From Verrucomicrobiota bacterium (GTDB taxonomy: Bacteria; Verrucomicrobiota; Verrucomicrobiia; Verrucomicrobiales; DEV007), in the NCBI GenBank assembly GCA_018970725.1, contig JAGWVU010000020.1:24769-88768 (forward strand): a DNA stretch of 64,000 nucleotides. The letters run 5' to 3'. Of this stretch, positions 44,881 through 54,860 are shown in pieces (the first letter of the stretch is position 1; the number at the start of each line of letters is the position of its first letter). The notes below the pieces were generated by a model. The model ran no database searches. It had not been told where the DNA came from and was given only the letters and a program-made list of their open reading frames with translations. Position numbers and translations under genes: made by a program.

Positions 44881-45552
44881 TCATTTGACCAGTCTGCCGT
44901 CGGCCAAAATCAGTTTTCGATCCCCGCTCTCCGCCAGATGGAGGTCGTGCGTGACCACCACCAGGGTCCGTTTCTGTTCCGTCACCATCTCCAGCAACGC
45001 CCCCATGACCGCTTCCCCGGTCCGGGAATCCAGGTTGCCCGTCGGCTCATCGGCAAACACGATTTCCGGGTCGTTGATCAAGGCCCGCGCGATCGCCACC
45101 CGCTGCTGTTCCCCGCCGGAAAGTTCCGCCGGAAGATGGTGCGATCTGGCCTCCAGCCCGACCCGCTCCAAAAGCGTCCGCGCCCGTTCCGCGGACCGGT
45201 TCCCCCCGATCATGGCGGGCAACATCACGTTTTCGAGAGCGGTGAGTTCGGGCAGCAGGAAATAACTTTGGAACACGTAACCCATCATCCGGTTGCGGAG
45301 CCGGGCCTGGTCATGGGCCGGTTGATCGTAAAGGGAGCGCCCCCCCACCAGCACCTCGCCCCGGTTGGGCCGCTCCAGACCCGCCAGCGTGTAGAGCAGC
45401 GAGGTCTTGCCCGCCCCGGACGCCCCGCAAAGAAAAAGCCGTTCCCCACGCCGGACCCGCAAATCCACGCCCCGAAGCACCTCGATGACTTTTTTGCCGA
45501 TCTGGAAGGAACGGTGCAAATCACGTCCCTCGATGTGAATCTCTTCCGACAT
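44881..45552 (-). CDS. ABC transporter ATPase, LolD/MacB family
   Basis: 223 residues. Walker A is GASGAGKTS, the Q-loop segment is GYVFQSYFLLPELTALENV, the signature is LSGGEQQRVAIARAL and Walker B is EIVFADEPTGNLD. This set fits LolD, the ATPase that releases lipoproteins from the inner membrane, and related MacB/FtsE-like ATPases. No membrane partner (LolC/E) is adjacent, so the exact complex is unknown. It lies 61 bases upstream of ilvE on the same strand. Confidence 0.8.
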   Translation of the reverse strand: MSEEIHIEGRDLHRSFQIGKKVIEVLRGVDLRVRRGERLFLCGASGAGKTSLLYTLAGLERPNRGEVLVGGRSLYDQPAHDQARLRNRMMGYVFQSYFLLPELTALENVMLPAMIGGNRSAERARTLLERVGLEARSHHLPAELSGGEQQRVAIARALINDPEIVFADEPTGNLDSRTGEAVMGALLEMVTEQKRTLVVVTHDLHLAESGDRKLILADGRLVK

Positions 45553-45613
45553 GAACTCTCTCTACCGTGGCACGAACCCGGGGGAATGGCGACAGGTTTT
45601 CGCCCGGCCGCAT

Positions 45614-46513
45614 TCAGGCCCTCGGGTGCGCCCGCTCATAGACCTTTTTCACCCGCTCCACCGTCACCTGGGTATAGACCTGGGTGGTGGAGAGACTGGC
45701 ATGGCCCAGTAACTCCTGGACGCAGCGCAGGTCCGCCCCGTTTTCCAGCAGATGCGTGGCGAAACTGTGCCGCAACTTGTGCGGGCTCACCCGGACCGGG
45801 ATCGAGGATTGCCCGAGGTAGCGCTCCAACATCATTTCCACCGCCCGGGCCGAAAGACGTCTGCGCAACTTGCTGAGGAACAGTGGCCCCTCCCGCACCC
45901 CGGCCTCGAAGCGGTAGCGTTCCACCGCCCGGATCGCCGGCGGGCCCACCGGACAAATCCGGTCCTTGCCCCCTTTCCCCCGCACCCGCACCGTTTCAAA
46001 GGCCGCGTCGCAGTCGCTCACGTTCAAACCCGCCAATTCGGACACCCGGATCCCGGAACCGTAGAACAACTCAAGGATGGCGGCGTCACGAGCCGGCATC
46101 CAGGCCGGAGCCTGACGGGACAAGGGCACCCGAAAGGGCAATTCCAGCAACTCCGTGACCTGCGCCACCGTCAAAACCACCGGCAGCTTGCGTTCCCGCT
46201 TCGGCAACTGCACTTCCATCAGCGGATCCCGCGCCAAACCCGCGCGCCGCCGCAGATACCGGTAGAACCCCCGGAAGGCCGCGAAGTGCAGCCGCAACGT
46301 GGCCCGCGCCAGCTCCTCCTTCATCAGATCGAACAGATAATCGCGGAAATCGTCGGATCCGGCATCGAACCAATGGCGAAACCCCCGAGACCGGTTGCGA
46401 AACCGCCGCAGAGCGTGTTCGTAGTTCTTCAATGTCATCGGCGAACCATTCCGCTCCACCCTGAGATAGGTGAGATAATCCGCCTCAAGATCCTCCACGG
46501 AACGCCGCTCCAT
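45614..46513 (-). CDS. Tyrosine recombinase XerC/XerD family
   Basis: 299 residues, with an N-terminal SAM-like core-binding domain (about 1-95) and a catalytic domain. Active-site landmarks are the first Arg in [12 protein letters not shown], the Lys in [28 protein letters not shown] (His-x-x-Arg) and [13 protein letters not shown] (His and Tyr nucleophile). It probably resolves chromosome dimers. The lack of mobile-element neighbours here fits a housekeeping Xer rather than an integron or phage integrase. Whether it is XerC or XerD is not settled. Confidence 0.88.
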   Translation of the reverse strand: MERRSVEDLEADYLTYLRVERNGSPMTLKNYEHALRRFRNRSRGFRHWFDAGSDDFRDYLFDLMKEELARATLRLHFAAFRGFYRYLRRRAGLARDPLMEVQLPKRERKLPVVLTVAQVTELLELPFRVPLSRQAPAWMPARDAAILELFYGSGIRVSELAGLNVSDCDAAFETVRVRGKGGKDRICPVGPPAIRAVERYRFEAGVREGPLFLSKLRRRLSARAVEMMLERYLGQSSIPVRVSPHKLRHSFATHLLENGADLRCVQELLGHASLSTTQVYTQVTVERVKKVYERAHPRA

Positions 46514-46556
46514 TGATTCATATTACCTTGAATTCAAGATTTCCGCAAATCCCCTC

Positions 46557-47327
46557 ATGCTGACCAAGCGCATTATTCCCTGTCTCGATGTCACCGACGG
46601 CCGCGTCGTCAAGGGAACCCGGTTCCTGCAACTCCGCGATGCCGGAGACCCCGTCGAATGCGCCATCGCCTATAACCGGCAGGGGGCCGACGAGCTGGTG
46701 TTCCTCGACATCACGGCCTCCTCCGACAACCGGCAGACCATGATCGATGTGGTCCGGCGCACTGCGGAGCAGTGTTTCATGCCCCTCACGGTGGGGGGCG
46801 GGATCCGTTCCGTGGCGGATATGCGGGCCATGCTCCTTGCCGGGGCGGACAAGGTCGGCCTCAACACCGCCGCCGTGCAACGGCCGGAGACCATTTCCGA
46901 GGGCTTCGATGCCTTTGGCGCCCAATGCATGGTGGTGGCGATCGATGCCAAACGGAATCCGGCGGGCGGGTGGACCGTTTACACCCATGGCGGCCGCAAG
47001 CCGACGCCGCTGGACGCGGTGGCCTGGGCCCAGGAAGTGGAACAGCGGGGCGCCGGAGAACTTCTGCTCACCAGCATGGATGCGGACGGCACCAAGGCCG
47101 GTTACGATCTGGAACTGACCGCCGCCGTCGCCGCCGCGGTCCACATCCCGGTGATCGCCAGCGGCGGGGCCGGCACCCTGCAACACATGGCGGACGTTCT
47201 CAAGGACGGACGGGCGGACGCCGTGCTCGCGGCCAGCATCTTCCACTTCGGCGAGTTCACGGTGGACGATGTCAAAGAGTTCCTCGCCGGGCACCGGATT
47301 CCGGTCCGCCGGACGGGCAACGCCTGA
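46557..47327 (+). CDS. hisF: Imidazole glycerol phosphate synthase, cyclase subunit HisF
   Basis: 256 residues, a TIM-barrel that forms imidazole glycerol phosphate in histidine synthesis, using ammonia from HisH. The two catalytic aspartates D11 ([15 protein letters not shown]) and D130 (VVAIDAKRN) are at the usual positions, and phosphate-binding GGGIRS and IASGGAGT are present. No other his gene is in the window, so it stands alone, 44 bases from the divergent Xer gene. Confidence 0.96.
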   Translation: MLTKRIIPCLDVTDGRVVKGTRFLQLRDAGDPVECAIAYNRQGADELVFLDITASSDNRQTMIDVVRRTAEQCFMPLTVGGGIRSVADMRAMLLAGADKVGLNTAAVQRPETISEGFDAFGAQCMVVAIDAKRNPAGGWTVYTHGGRKPTPLDAVAWAQEVEQRGAGELLLTSMDADGTKAGYDLELTAAVAAAVHIPVIASGGAGTLQHMADVLKDGRADAVLAASIFHFGEFTVDDVKEFLAGHRIPVRRTGNA

Positions 47328-47350
47328 TACCCCCTTCGCAACCCGGAACC

Positions 47351-48877
47351 ATGAAAAAGATCCCCCTGTTTTTCCCGCTTCTCCTCGCGCTGCTGACGCA
47401 AGCACCTGCCGCTACCCAACCTCCCAATGTGATCGTCATGCTGGTGGACGACATGGGCATCATGGACACGTCCGTCCCCTTCCTGACCGACGCCTCCGGC
47501 AAACCGCACCGTTACCCCCTGAACGATTTCTACCGCACGCCCAACATGGAGAAACTGGCGGCCCGGGGGATCCGGTTCAACCAGTTCTGCGCCATGAGCG
47601 TGTGCTCCCCGACCCGGATCTCGATCCTCACGGGCCAGAACGCCGCCCGTCACCGGACCACCAATTGGATCAACCCGGACAAGGATAACGCCGGTCCCCA
47701 GGGACCGCCGGAGTGGAACTGGCGCGGCTTGAAAAAGACCGATATCACCCTGCCCGCCCTCCTCCGCACCAAGGGCTACCGCACCATCCACGTCGGAAAG
47801 GGACACTTCGCCCCGCGCGAATTCGCGGAGTCCGACCCCATCCACCTCGGGTTCGATGTCAACGTGGGCGGGGCCGCCATTGGGCAACCGGGCAGTTATT
47901 ACGGACTGGAGAACTTCGGCGGCAAGGGGAAACGTGGCGCCACCCATGCGGTTCCCGGCCTCGCGAAATACCACGGTCAGGACATCTTCCTCACCGAGGC
48001 CCTGACCCGGGAAGCCGGTGCCCACCTCTCCGCCGCCGCCGCCGCCGGTCAACCGTTCTTCCTTTACTTCGCCCAATACGCCGTCCATGCCCCGTTCAAC
48101 CCGGATCCACGCTTCGCCGCGCCTTACACGGACTCCGGCAAACCGGCCAACGCCCAAGCCTTTGCGACCCTCATCGAAGGGATGGACAAATCCCTCGGGG
48201 ATCTCCTCGCCCTCGTGGATTCCCTCGGCGTGGCCGGGAACACGCTGGTGATCCTCCTCGGCGACAACGGCTCGGACGCCCCGCTCGGGCACGAGCACGC
48301 CGTCGCCTGCGCCGCCCCGTTGCGCGGGAAAAAGGGGTCGCATTACGAAGGCGGCATGCGGGTCCCGTTCCTCGCCGCCTGGGCCAAGCCGTCTCCGGAT
48401 TCCCCCATCCAACGCCAGGTGCCGATCGCCCCGGGTGCGTTGCAAACCCAGATGGCCGCCGTGTATGATCTCTTCCCCACCCTGCTCTCGCTCGCCGGGG
48501 TCTCCGTTCCCCCGGGCCATGTGGTGGATGGCGCCCCTCTCCAAACCCTCTTCACGGGCCAACCGGACCCGGCCCGGTCCGAAACCTTTCTCATGCACTA
48601 CCCTCACTCCCCGCACCGCTCGAACTATTTCACCAGTTTTCGTGAGGGAGATTGGAAGGTCGTCTACCACTATTTTCCCTCACCGGCCTCCGGGGACTCC
48701 CATTACCAACTCTTCGATCTGCGTCAGGATCCGTTCGAACAGACCAACCTCGCGACCAGCCATCCCGGGGACTTGCGCCGGCTCATGACCGGGCTCGTCG
48801 CCGCCTTGGAAGCCCAGAAAGCCCTCTACCCGCTCGACAAACCCGGCGGTCTCCCCGTCAAACCCCTCATTCCCTAA
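47351..48877 (+). CDS. Exported sulfatase
   Basis: 508 residues with a signal peptide (KKIPLFFPLLLALLTQAPA). The sulfatase motif CSPTR (C85-R89) carries the Cys that a formylglycine-generating enzyme must convert to formylglycine; D33 and D34 in VDDMG bind calcium. GDNGSDAPLGHEHA and GGMRVPF are also typical. It probably cleaves sulfate esters from polysaccharides in the periplasm or outside. The start ATG at 47351 lies 23 bases after hisF; the same frame continues upstream across hisF but is a shadow there. Such sulfatases are very numerous in PVC bacteria. Confidence 0.9.
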   Translation: MKKIPLFFPLLLALLTQAPAATQPPNVIVMLVDDMGIMDTSVPFLTDASGKPHRYPLNDFYRTPNMEKLAARGIRFNQFCAMSVCSPTRISILTGQNAARHRTTNWINPDKDNAGPQGPPEWNWRGLKKTDITLPALLRTKGYRTIHVGKGHFAPREFAESDPIHLGFDVNVGGAAIGQPGSYYGLENFGGKGKRGATHAVPGLAKYHGQDIFLTEALTREAGAHLSAAAAAGQPFFLYFAQYAVHAPFNPDPRFAAPYTDSGKPANAQAFATLIEGMDKSLGDLLALVDSLGVAGNTLVILLGDNGSDAPLGHEHAVACAAPLRGKKGSHYEGGMRVPFLAAWAKPSPDSPIQRQVPIAPGALQTQMAAVYDLFPTLLSLAGVSVPPGHVVDGAPLQTLFTGQPDPARSETFLMHYPHSPHRSNYFTSFREGDWKVVYHYFPSPASGDSHYQLFDLRQDPFEQTNLATSHPGDLRRLMTGLVAALEAQKALYPLDKPGGLPVKPLIP

Positions 48878-48929
48878 ACCCCGCGGGCAAGATTGACAGG
48901 CCGCCCCTCGTGTCCCCCCTGTGACCGGA

Positions 48930-51359
48930 ATGATTGCCTTCCCCCGTTTCGCCCTCCAGCTGGGCTGGCTTCTCCTCGGCATCGCGCCCGCGTTCGCCAC
49001 CGTGGATTTCCATCACCAGATCGTCCCGATCCTCCGCCAACATTGCGGTGAATGCCACACCGGGGACCATCGCAAAGGTGGCTTCTCGATGAACGACCGC
49101 GCCGCCCTGCTCCAAGGCAGCGAGAACGGACCGGTGATCGATCCGGATCGCCCGGAGACGAGTTTGTTGCTCGAGCTGATCGGCTCCACCGATCCCGATG
49201 TCCGGATGCCTCCCAAGGGACCGGGTTTGTCCCCGGACGAGATCGGGTTGATCCGCCAATGGCTCGCCGGGGGGTTGCCCTGGGAGGCCGGGTTCGCCTT
49301 TAAAAAGGCCGCCTATGAACCCCCGCTCAAACCGAGGGACGTCACCCTGCCTCCGGCGGCCGGGGGACGGGAACACCCGGTCGACCGCCTCGTGGATGCC
49401 TATCTGGCGGCCCAAAAATTGCCGCGCCCCGGTCCGGCGGACGATGGCACCTTCCTCCGCCGAGCCCACCTCGACCTCATCGGGCTCCTGCCCACCCCGG
49501 AAGAAGTCGCCGCCTTCGAAAAAGACTCCGCAACGGACAAACGCCTCCGCCTCGTCCGCGACCTCCTCGCCCGGGACGTCGATTATGCGGAACACTGGCT
49601 GACGTTTTGGAACGACCTGCTCCGCAACGACTACGGCGGCACCGGCTTCATCACCGGCGGGCGCAAACAGATCAGCCAATGGCTCTACGAATCCCTCACC
49701 GAAAACAAGCCGTTCGACCAATTCACCCGCGAGTTGCTGGCTCCGCCCACCGAGGCAAGCCGCGGCTTCATCGAAGGCATCAAGTGGCGCGGCGAGGTCA
49801 GCGCCGGACAGACCGTGGAAATCCAGTTCGCCCAAAGCATCGGGCAGTCGTTCCTCGGCATCAATCTCAAGTGCGCCTCCTGCCATGACAGCTTCATCGA
49901 CCGCTGGAAGCTCGATGAATCCTACGGCCTCGCCGCCATCTATTCCGATCGCCCCCTGGAAATCCACCGGTGCGACAAACCGGTCGGCCGCACCGCCCGG
50001 GCTTCCTGGCTCTTCCCTGAACTCGGCCAGGTGAATCCCGCCGCCCCCCGCGCGGAACGCTTGAGCCAACTGGCGGCCCTCATGACCCACCCGCAAAATG
50101 GCCGGTTCTCCCGGACCCTGGTGAACCGGTTGTGGCACCGACTCATGGGCCACGGGATCGTCCACCCGTTGGACGCCATGCAAACCGAGCCCTGGAGCGC
50201 CGACCTCCTCGATTACCTGGCCCGGGATTTCCAGCAGAACGGGTATGACATCAAAAAGTCGCTGGAACGGATCGCCACCTCGGAGATCTACCAAGCGCGC
50301 TCCATCCCGACCGACGGCGGCAAGGACGACGCCACTTTCCGCGGCCCCAAACCCCACCGCCTCACCGCCGAACAATTCGTCGACTCGGTCTGGCAACTCA
50401 CCGGTGCCGCCCCCACCGGCATCCAGGCCCCGGTCTTTCGTGGCAAGGCAGATCCCGCCGTCGCGAAGTCAATCCGGATGCTCGGACAATGGATCTGGGG
50501 CGACTCCGCCGCCGCAGGCAAACTTCCCGCCCCGGGCGAGACCATCGTGCTGCGGACCACGTGGACCCTCGACGCCGCGCCGGCCCTGGCGACCGCGATC
50601 GCCACTTGTGACAACGGGTTCACCCTTTACGTGAACAACAAACGAGTGGTCGAAGGGGACAACTGGGAACGGGTCACCCCCATCGCCCTGCAGGACCGTC
50701 TCAAGGCGGGAGAAAACCAGATCGTGGCCCTCGTGCAAAACGGGGGGGACCGCCCCAACCCGGCCGGGTTTTACTTCCAGGTCCTCGCCAGGATGGCCGA
50801 CGGGCGGGAAGCCGTGCTCCAAAGCGATGCCACCTGGCAATTCAGTCCTTCCGCCCCCAAAGGCCGGGAGGGCAATCTGGGTGCCCTCGGGAAAGATTTC
50901 AAGGCGGTCACGGTGGTCACGCCGCTCCCCGTCTGGACCGAAGCCGTGAACCGCCAGGGACCGCCGCACCTCGCGAGGGGCGCCTCGCCCGCCTCCCGGA
51001 TGGTTCGCGCTTCCCTCCTGAAGAGCGATTTCCTGATGCGTTCCCTCGGTCGACCGAACCGGGACCAAATCGTTTCGATGCGTCCGGATGAACTAACCAC
51101 CTTGGAGGCGCTGGACCTCTCGAACGGTGAAATCCTGACCCGGACCTTGGAACAAGGGGCCCGGAATCTGACCCGGAGAACCTGGGGATCGAACGCCGAA
51201 TGCATCCGTTGGGTCTACGCCCATGCCTTGGCCAGAGCCCCGCAGGAAGCCGAACTCGACGCCGCCGCGGAACTGCTGGGAGAAACCCTCGCCCCGGAAC
51301 CGCTCGCGGATTTCCTTTGGGCCGTGCTGATGCAACCGGAATTCCAATACGTCCGATGA
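48930..51359 (+). CDS. DUF1549/DUF1553 secreted haem-motif protein (third copy)
   Basis: 809 residues. I use the ATG at 48930, three codons after a GTG, because it opens into the signal peptide (FALQLGWLLLGIAPAFA). The first CxxCH motif is C39-C42-H43 (CGECH) and the second is KCASCHDSF. DUF1549 covers roughly residues 140-350. The last part holds a galactose-binding-like insert (TTWTLDAAPALATAIATCDN, WQFSPSAPKG) instead of the golvesin or discoidin insert of the other two copies. The stop overlaps the next DUF1501 gene by ATGA. Confidence 0.85.
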   Translation: MIAFPRFALQLGWLLLGIAPAFATVDFHHQIVPILRQHCGECHTGDHRKGGFSMNDRAALLQGSENGPVIDPDRPETSLLLELIGSTDPDVRMPPKGPGLSPDEIGLIRQWLAGGLPWEAGFAFKKAAYEPPLKPRDVTLPPAAGGREHPVDRLVDAYLAAQKLPRPGPADDGTFLRRAHLDLIGLLPTPEEVAAFEKDSATDKRLRLVRDLLARDVDYAEHWLTFWNDLLRNDYGGTGFITGGRKQISQWLYESLTENKPFDQFTRELLAPPTEASRGFIEGIKWRGEVSAGQTVEIQFAQSIGQSFLGINLKCASCHDSFIDRWKLDESYGLAAIYSDRPLEIHRCDKPVGRTARASWLFPELGQVNPAAPRAERLSQLAALMTHPQNGRFSRTLVNRLWHRLMGHGIVHPLDAMQTEPWSADLLDYLARDFQQNGYDIKKSLERIATSEIYQARSIPTDGGKDDATFRGPKPHRLTAEQFVDSVWQLTGAAPTGIQAPVFRGKADPAVAKSIRMLGQWIWGDSAAAGKLPAPGETIVLRTTWTLDAAPALATAIATCDNGFTLYVNNKRVVEGDNWERVTPIALQDRLKAGENQIVALVQNGGDRPNPAGFYFQVLARMADGREAVLQSDATWQFSPSAPKGREGNLGALGKDFKAVTVVTPLPVWTEAVNRQGPPHLARGASPASRMVRASLLKSDFLMRSLGRPNRDQIVSMRPDELTTLEALDLSNGEILTRTLEQGARNLTRRTWGSNAECIRWVYAHALARAPQEAELDAAAELLGETLAPEPLADFLWAVLMQPEFQYVR

Positions 51360-52810
51360 ACCTCGATCCCGATCCCTCCACCCCGGAACCGGTCATCCGC
51401 CGGGATTTTCTCGCAAAACTCGCCGCCGCCGGAGCCGCGGTCTGGTCCACCGGCGAACCCCGGGCGGTTCAGGCGGCCGCCCCGGGCGCGGCACATCCAC
51501 CGGCCAGGGCGGACGCCTGCATCCTCCTTTGGATGGCCGGGGGCATGGCCGCCCCGGACACGTTCGATCCCAAGCGCCACCTGCCGTTCGCCAAGGGACT
51601 CGAAGTTTCCCGGATGCTGAGCACCTTTCCCGCCATCGACACGGCGGTGGACGGTCTCAGGATTTGTCAGGGCCTTGAAAACATCGCCCGCGTCATGGAC
51701 CGGGCCACCCTGATCCGCAGCGCCGTCCAACCCGACCTCGGCAGCATCCTCCACAGCCGCCACCAATACCACTGGCACACCGGTTATGTCCCGCCCCAAA
51801 CCGTCGCCTGCCCCCACATCGGCTCCTGGATGGCCAAGGTTCTCGGCCCCCGCAACCAGGTCATGCCCGCCTTCATCAACATCGGCCAGCGGCTCGAAGG
51901 CGTCGGCGAAAGCGAGGAACTCAAGGCGTTCACCACCGCCGGTTTCTTCGGCAGCGAATTCGGTCCGATGAATCTCCCGTTCCCCGAGGAAGCCGCCCAG
52001 TCGGTCCGCCCTCCCAAAGGAATGGACGCAAACAGGTTCGCCAACCGCGACCGCCTCTTCCGCAAACTGGCCGACCAAAACCCCGCCCGGGACCGGATGA
52101 GCGACTTCCAACGGCAGTCCTTGCTCCGCAGCATGGACAACGCCTACCGTTTGCTCAGTTCCAAGGAGCGGGATGCCTTCGACATCTCCCTTGAACCCGC
52201 GGAGGTCCAGGCGAAATACGACACCGGGCGCTTCGGACGCGGCTGCCTGCTCGCCCGGCGGCTCGTCGAAGCGGGTGCCCGGTTTGTCGAGGTCACGACC
52301 GAATACGTTCCCTTCCTCCACTGGGATACCCATAACAACGGTCACGCCACCCTGGCCGGGCTCCATCGGGAAATCGACCTGCCCATCGCCACCCTCGTCC
52401 GCGAACTCGAGGAACGCGGCTTGCTCGAACGAACCCTCGTCATCGTCGCCAGTGAGTTCAGCCGGGACGCCCTGATCGAAGGCCGCCCCGGTTCCTCCGC
52501 CGGAGACCAAGCCACCTTCAAGGTCGACCGCATCGAGGAAATGAAGCACTACGGTCTCCACCGCCATTTCACCGGAGGCACCAGCGTGGTGCTGTTCGGA
52601 GGCGGGATGAAGGCGGGAGCCGTCCACGGGGCGACCGCCGAGGAACGCCCGCTCGTCGCCATCAAGGATCCGGTCACCGTCACGGATCTCCATGCCACCC
52701 TCATGACCGCCATGGGCATCAGCCCGAAAACGGAATTCACCGTGGAAGGCCGCCCCTTCTACGTCACCGAGGACGGCAAGGGCAAGGCTGTGGATAGCAT
52801 CTTCGCCTGA
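51356..52810 (+). CDS. DUF1501 protein (third copy)
   Basis: 484 residues, starting at the ATG that overlaps the DUF1549 stop. The export signal is short (VIRRDFLAKLAAAGAAVW, twin-Arg) and DUF1501 features such as ILLWMAGGMAAPDTFDPKR, GRGCLLARRLVEAGARFVEV and the late VTDLHATLMTAMG segment are visible. The metal-binding-type HWDTHNNGH and SEFSRD regions are present. It is co-translated with the DUF1549 partner. Confidence 0.88.
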   Translation: MNLDPDPSTPEPVIRRDFLAKLAAAGAAVWSTGEPRAVQAAAPGAAHPPARADACILLWMAGGMAAPDTFDPKRHLPFAKGLEVSRMLSTFPAIDTAVDGLRICQGLENIARVMDRATLIRSAVQPDLGSILHSRHQYHWHTGYVPPQTVACPHIGSWMAKVLGPRNQVMPAFINIGQRLEGVGESEELKAFTTAGFFGSEFGPMNLPFPEEAAQSVRPPKGMDANRFANRDRLFRKLADQNPARDRMSDFQRQSLLRSMDNAYRLLSSKERDAFDISLEPAEVQAKYDTGRFGRGCLLARRLVEAGARFVEVTTEYVPFLHWDTHNNGHATLAGLHREIDLPIATLVRELEERGLLERTLVIVASEFSRDALIEGRPGSSAGDQATFKVDRIEEMKHYGLHRHFTGGTSVVLFGGGMKAGAVHGATAEERPLVAIKDPVTVTDLHATLMTAMGISPKTEFTVEGRPFYVTEDGKGKAVDSIFA

Positions 52811-52837
52811 CCCGGCCCACGACCCGCTCCAGGCCGA

Positions 52838-53254
52838 TCAAACCTCGAGGAACTCCACCGCGTCGATCGTCGGCTTGCAATTCCTCCGCGCCCCTTCCAC
52901 GATCTCTTGGAGCACCTGATCAACCGAGCTGGGACGGAATCCGAGTCCAACCGCCAGGGTCTGCACGAAATCCATCTCCTCCCTCCGCAACTCGCCGTCC
53001 ACGATCATCATGAAGACGAGATCATAGAGATGATGGATGCGGTGCTCCGGATCCTTGGGCACCACGAATTCCACCCGTTCCGGATGCTCCAAAACCGCTT
53101 TCACATCGGCCGCCGACAACCCCAGTTGCAGGCCGCGGTTTTGCAGGAACTCGCGCTCCGCGTCGTCGAACTCCCCGTCGATCAGCGCCAGACTGATCAT
53201 GTTCTTGAACTGGCTGCGCCTCTCCTTCGTCTCTCTCGATTCGAACCAACCCAT
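52838..53254 (-). CDS. TerB-family protein
   Basis: 138 residues, entirely helical by pattern, with the acidic TerB-type repeats (ALIDGEFDDAEREFL, MMIVDGELRREEMDFV). TerB proteins were first seen in tellurite resistance and are thought to bind metal ions or act at membranes. The gene lies 75 bases downstream of the M48 peptidase gene, which itself ends in a TerB-like domain, on the same strand, so the two probably work together. Confidence 0.75.
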   Translation of the reverse strand: MGWFESRETKERRSQFKNMISLALIDGEFDDAEREFLQNRGLQLGLSAADVKAVLEHPERVEFVVPKDPEHRIHHLYDLVFMMIVDGELRREEMDFVQTLAVGLGFRPSSVDQVLQEIVEGARRNCKPTIDAVEFLEV

Positions 53255-53329
53255 GGCGCGATCCTAAAATCCGCCCGTCTCGCAGGTAAAGGGAATTCGG
53301 AAAAAAATCCCAACCCATTGCGTCCGCCC

Positions 53330-54667
53330 TCACGCCGGACCTGTGTTGACCTGATTCGCCAAGTAAACCACCTCGCGCTTCGTCAGGCCGAAATGACGCC
53401 CGAACTGGTGCACCACCTTCAACTCTTTGGAGTCCACCCGGCCGTCGGCGGCCGCAATCACCAACATCAGTTTGGCCACCCTGGCCGCCTCTTCCTTGGT
53501 GTAGCGTTTCTCCTTCGCCTCGGTCACCGCCCGCTCGGTCAACTCCTCCACCACCGAGGACGCGTCCCTCTGCTTCATCGCCGCCTCCAACCCTTCGAAG
53601 AAGGAATCCGTCTGCAGATCCGGACGGATCATCTTGTTCATCGCAGCCAACTCCTCCCGGTCCATCTTCCCGTCCGCCAAGGCGGTCGCCACCGCCAAAT
53701 AGAAAAGGATGAAGCCCTCGTCCAGGCGCTCTTCCTCAAACAGGTCCGGGTAAATCTTCCGCATCAGCGGATTGATCGTCTCGTTCAACTGCTGCCGCAG
53801 GGCGTTCACCTCCGCCGCTTCCTTGACCTCACCGAAATGGCGGAACAGCTCGACGTCTTTCATCACGGCGAGCAACTTGATCCGCAACGGCGTCAGCGGA
53901 TGCGTCGAGATCACCTCCTTGACCACCGAGGTGGCCAACGTGTCATACTGCCCCAGCACCTGGGAAATCACCCGGTCCGGGTTCAGCCTCGCCAAGGTGG
54001 CGGAATTTATCCCCGTGGTGAACTTCAACAGCGCGCTCTGGCAGGACCTCGCGTCCCGCCCGCTCGCCACATACCCGAAAAGATCACAACTCACCTCCGC
54101 GCAGACCGACCACCGCAACGTCATCAAGCGCAACTCCGGCAACCCGGGCAGTTCAATGCTTCCGTTGAAAATCGCCTGACTCGGCACCGTGCTGTGCCCC
54201 AGCAGCGCGTGACCCAACTCATGCCCCAGCACCGAGGCCTGCTCCGCCTCGTCCAGATCGTTCACAAAGTGCTGGCTCACCACCACGATCAACTCATCCA
54301 ACTCCGCCTTCTCACGTAACGAAAGGCGCGGAATGCACATCGCCCTCGCCGTCGCAAACTCGGTCAGGAAGACCCGGAACGGCAGCGTGTTCCCCAGGTT
54401 CGCGTTCACCTGCGCCACCACCGCGGGCATGTTTCCCACTCCCTCGATATCGATCGCTTGGCTGAGGAAGTGGAAAAATTTCTCCTCCTCGCTCTCCAGC
54501 TTCTCTTCGAGTTTGATGTCATCACGCTTCGCCTCCTCAAGCTGCGGATGAATCAGGGAATAAAAGTGCTCGTCCCGCAGGAAGCGCAACGCATGGTAGT
54601 CGACCGGACGGTTTCCGGTCTCGCCCGGCACCGGCAACGCCGAGGGAATGGGAGGAGAGGTTGGCAT
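53330..54667 (-). CDS. M48-type metallopeptidase fused to a TerB-like domain
   Basis: 445 residues with no signal peptide or membrane helix, so probably cytosolic. The zinc-peptidase motif is HELGH (H149-E150-x-x-H153), and the third ligand is likely E191 in SVCAEVSCD. Residues about 310-445 are a TerB-like helical domain with acidic loops (TALADGKMDREELAAM, VIAAADGRVDSKEL). Soluble M48 peptidases of this type are often called Oma1/HtpX-like, but those are membrane proteins. A fusion with TerB, next to a separate TerB gene, suggests a stress-linked protease; the role is inferred. Confidence 0.75.
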   Translation of the reverse strand: MPTSPPIPSALPVPGETGNRPVDYHALRFLRDEHFYSLIHPQLEEAKRDDIKLEEKLESEEEKFFHFLSQAIDIEGVGNMPAVVAQVNANLGNTLPFRVFLTEFATARAMCIPRLSLREKAELDELIVVVSQHFVNDLDEAEQASVLGHELGHALLGHSTVPSQAIFNGSIELPGLPELRLMTLRWSVCAEVSCDLFGYVASGRDARSCQSALLKFTTGINSATLARLNPDRVISQVLGQYDTLATSVVKEVISTHPLTPLRIKLLAVMKDVELFRHFGEVKEAAEVNALRQQLNETINPLMRKIYPDLFEEERLDEGFILFYLAVATALADGKMDREELAAMNKMIRPDLQTDSFFEGLEAAMKQRDASSVVEELTERAVTEAKEKRYTKEEAARVAKLMLVIAAADGRVDSKELKVVHQFGRHFGLTKREVVYLANQVNTGPA

Positions 54668-54860
54668 GGCCCCGTGTCAATGAATCCATCCCACCATGAA
54701 GGATCTTTGCCTGCCGTGGCAACCAAAGAATTCCTCGCCGCGCTTTCCTTTTCCGGACCGCCTCCCGCGCCGGTTCCCGCTTTGAATTCCCCCGATCCCG
54801 CTTGAAAAAGCCTCCCCGCTGTGGTTCAAACCATTGGGTCGCGACCCCTGACAAAGCACC

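Noticed and set aside
45614..46513. Tyrosine recombinase as an integrase of a mobile element
   Set aside because: Neighbours are housekeeping genes, no attachment repeats seen, and the length and motifs fit chromosomal Xer.
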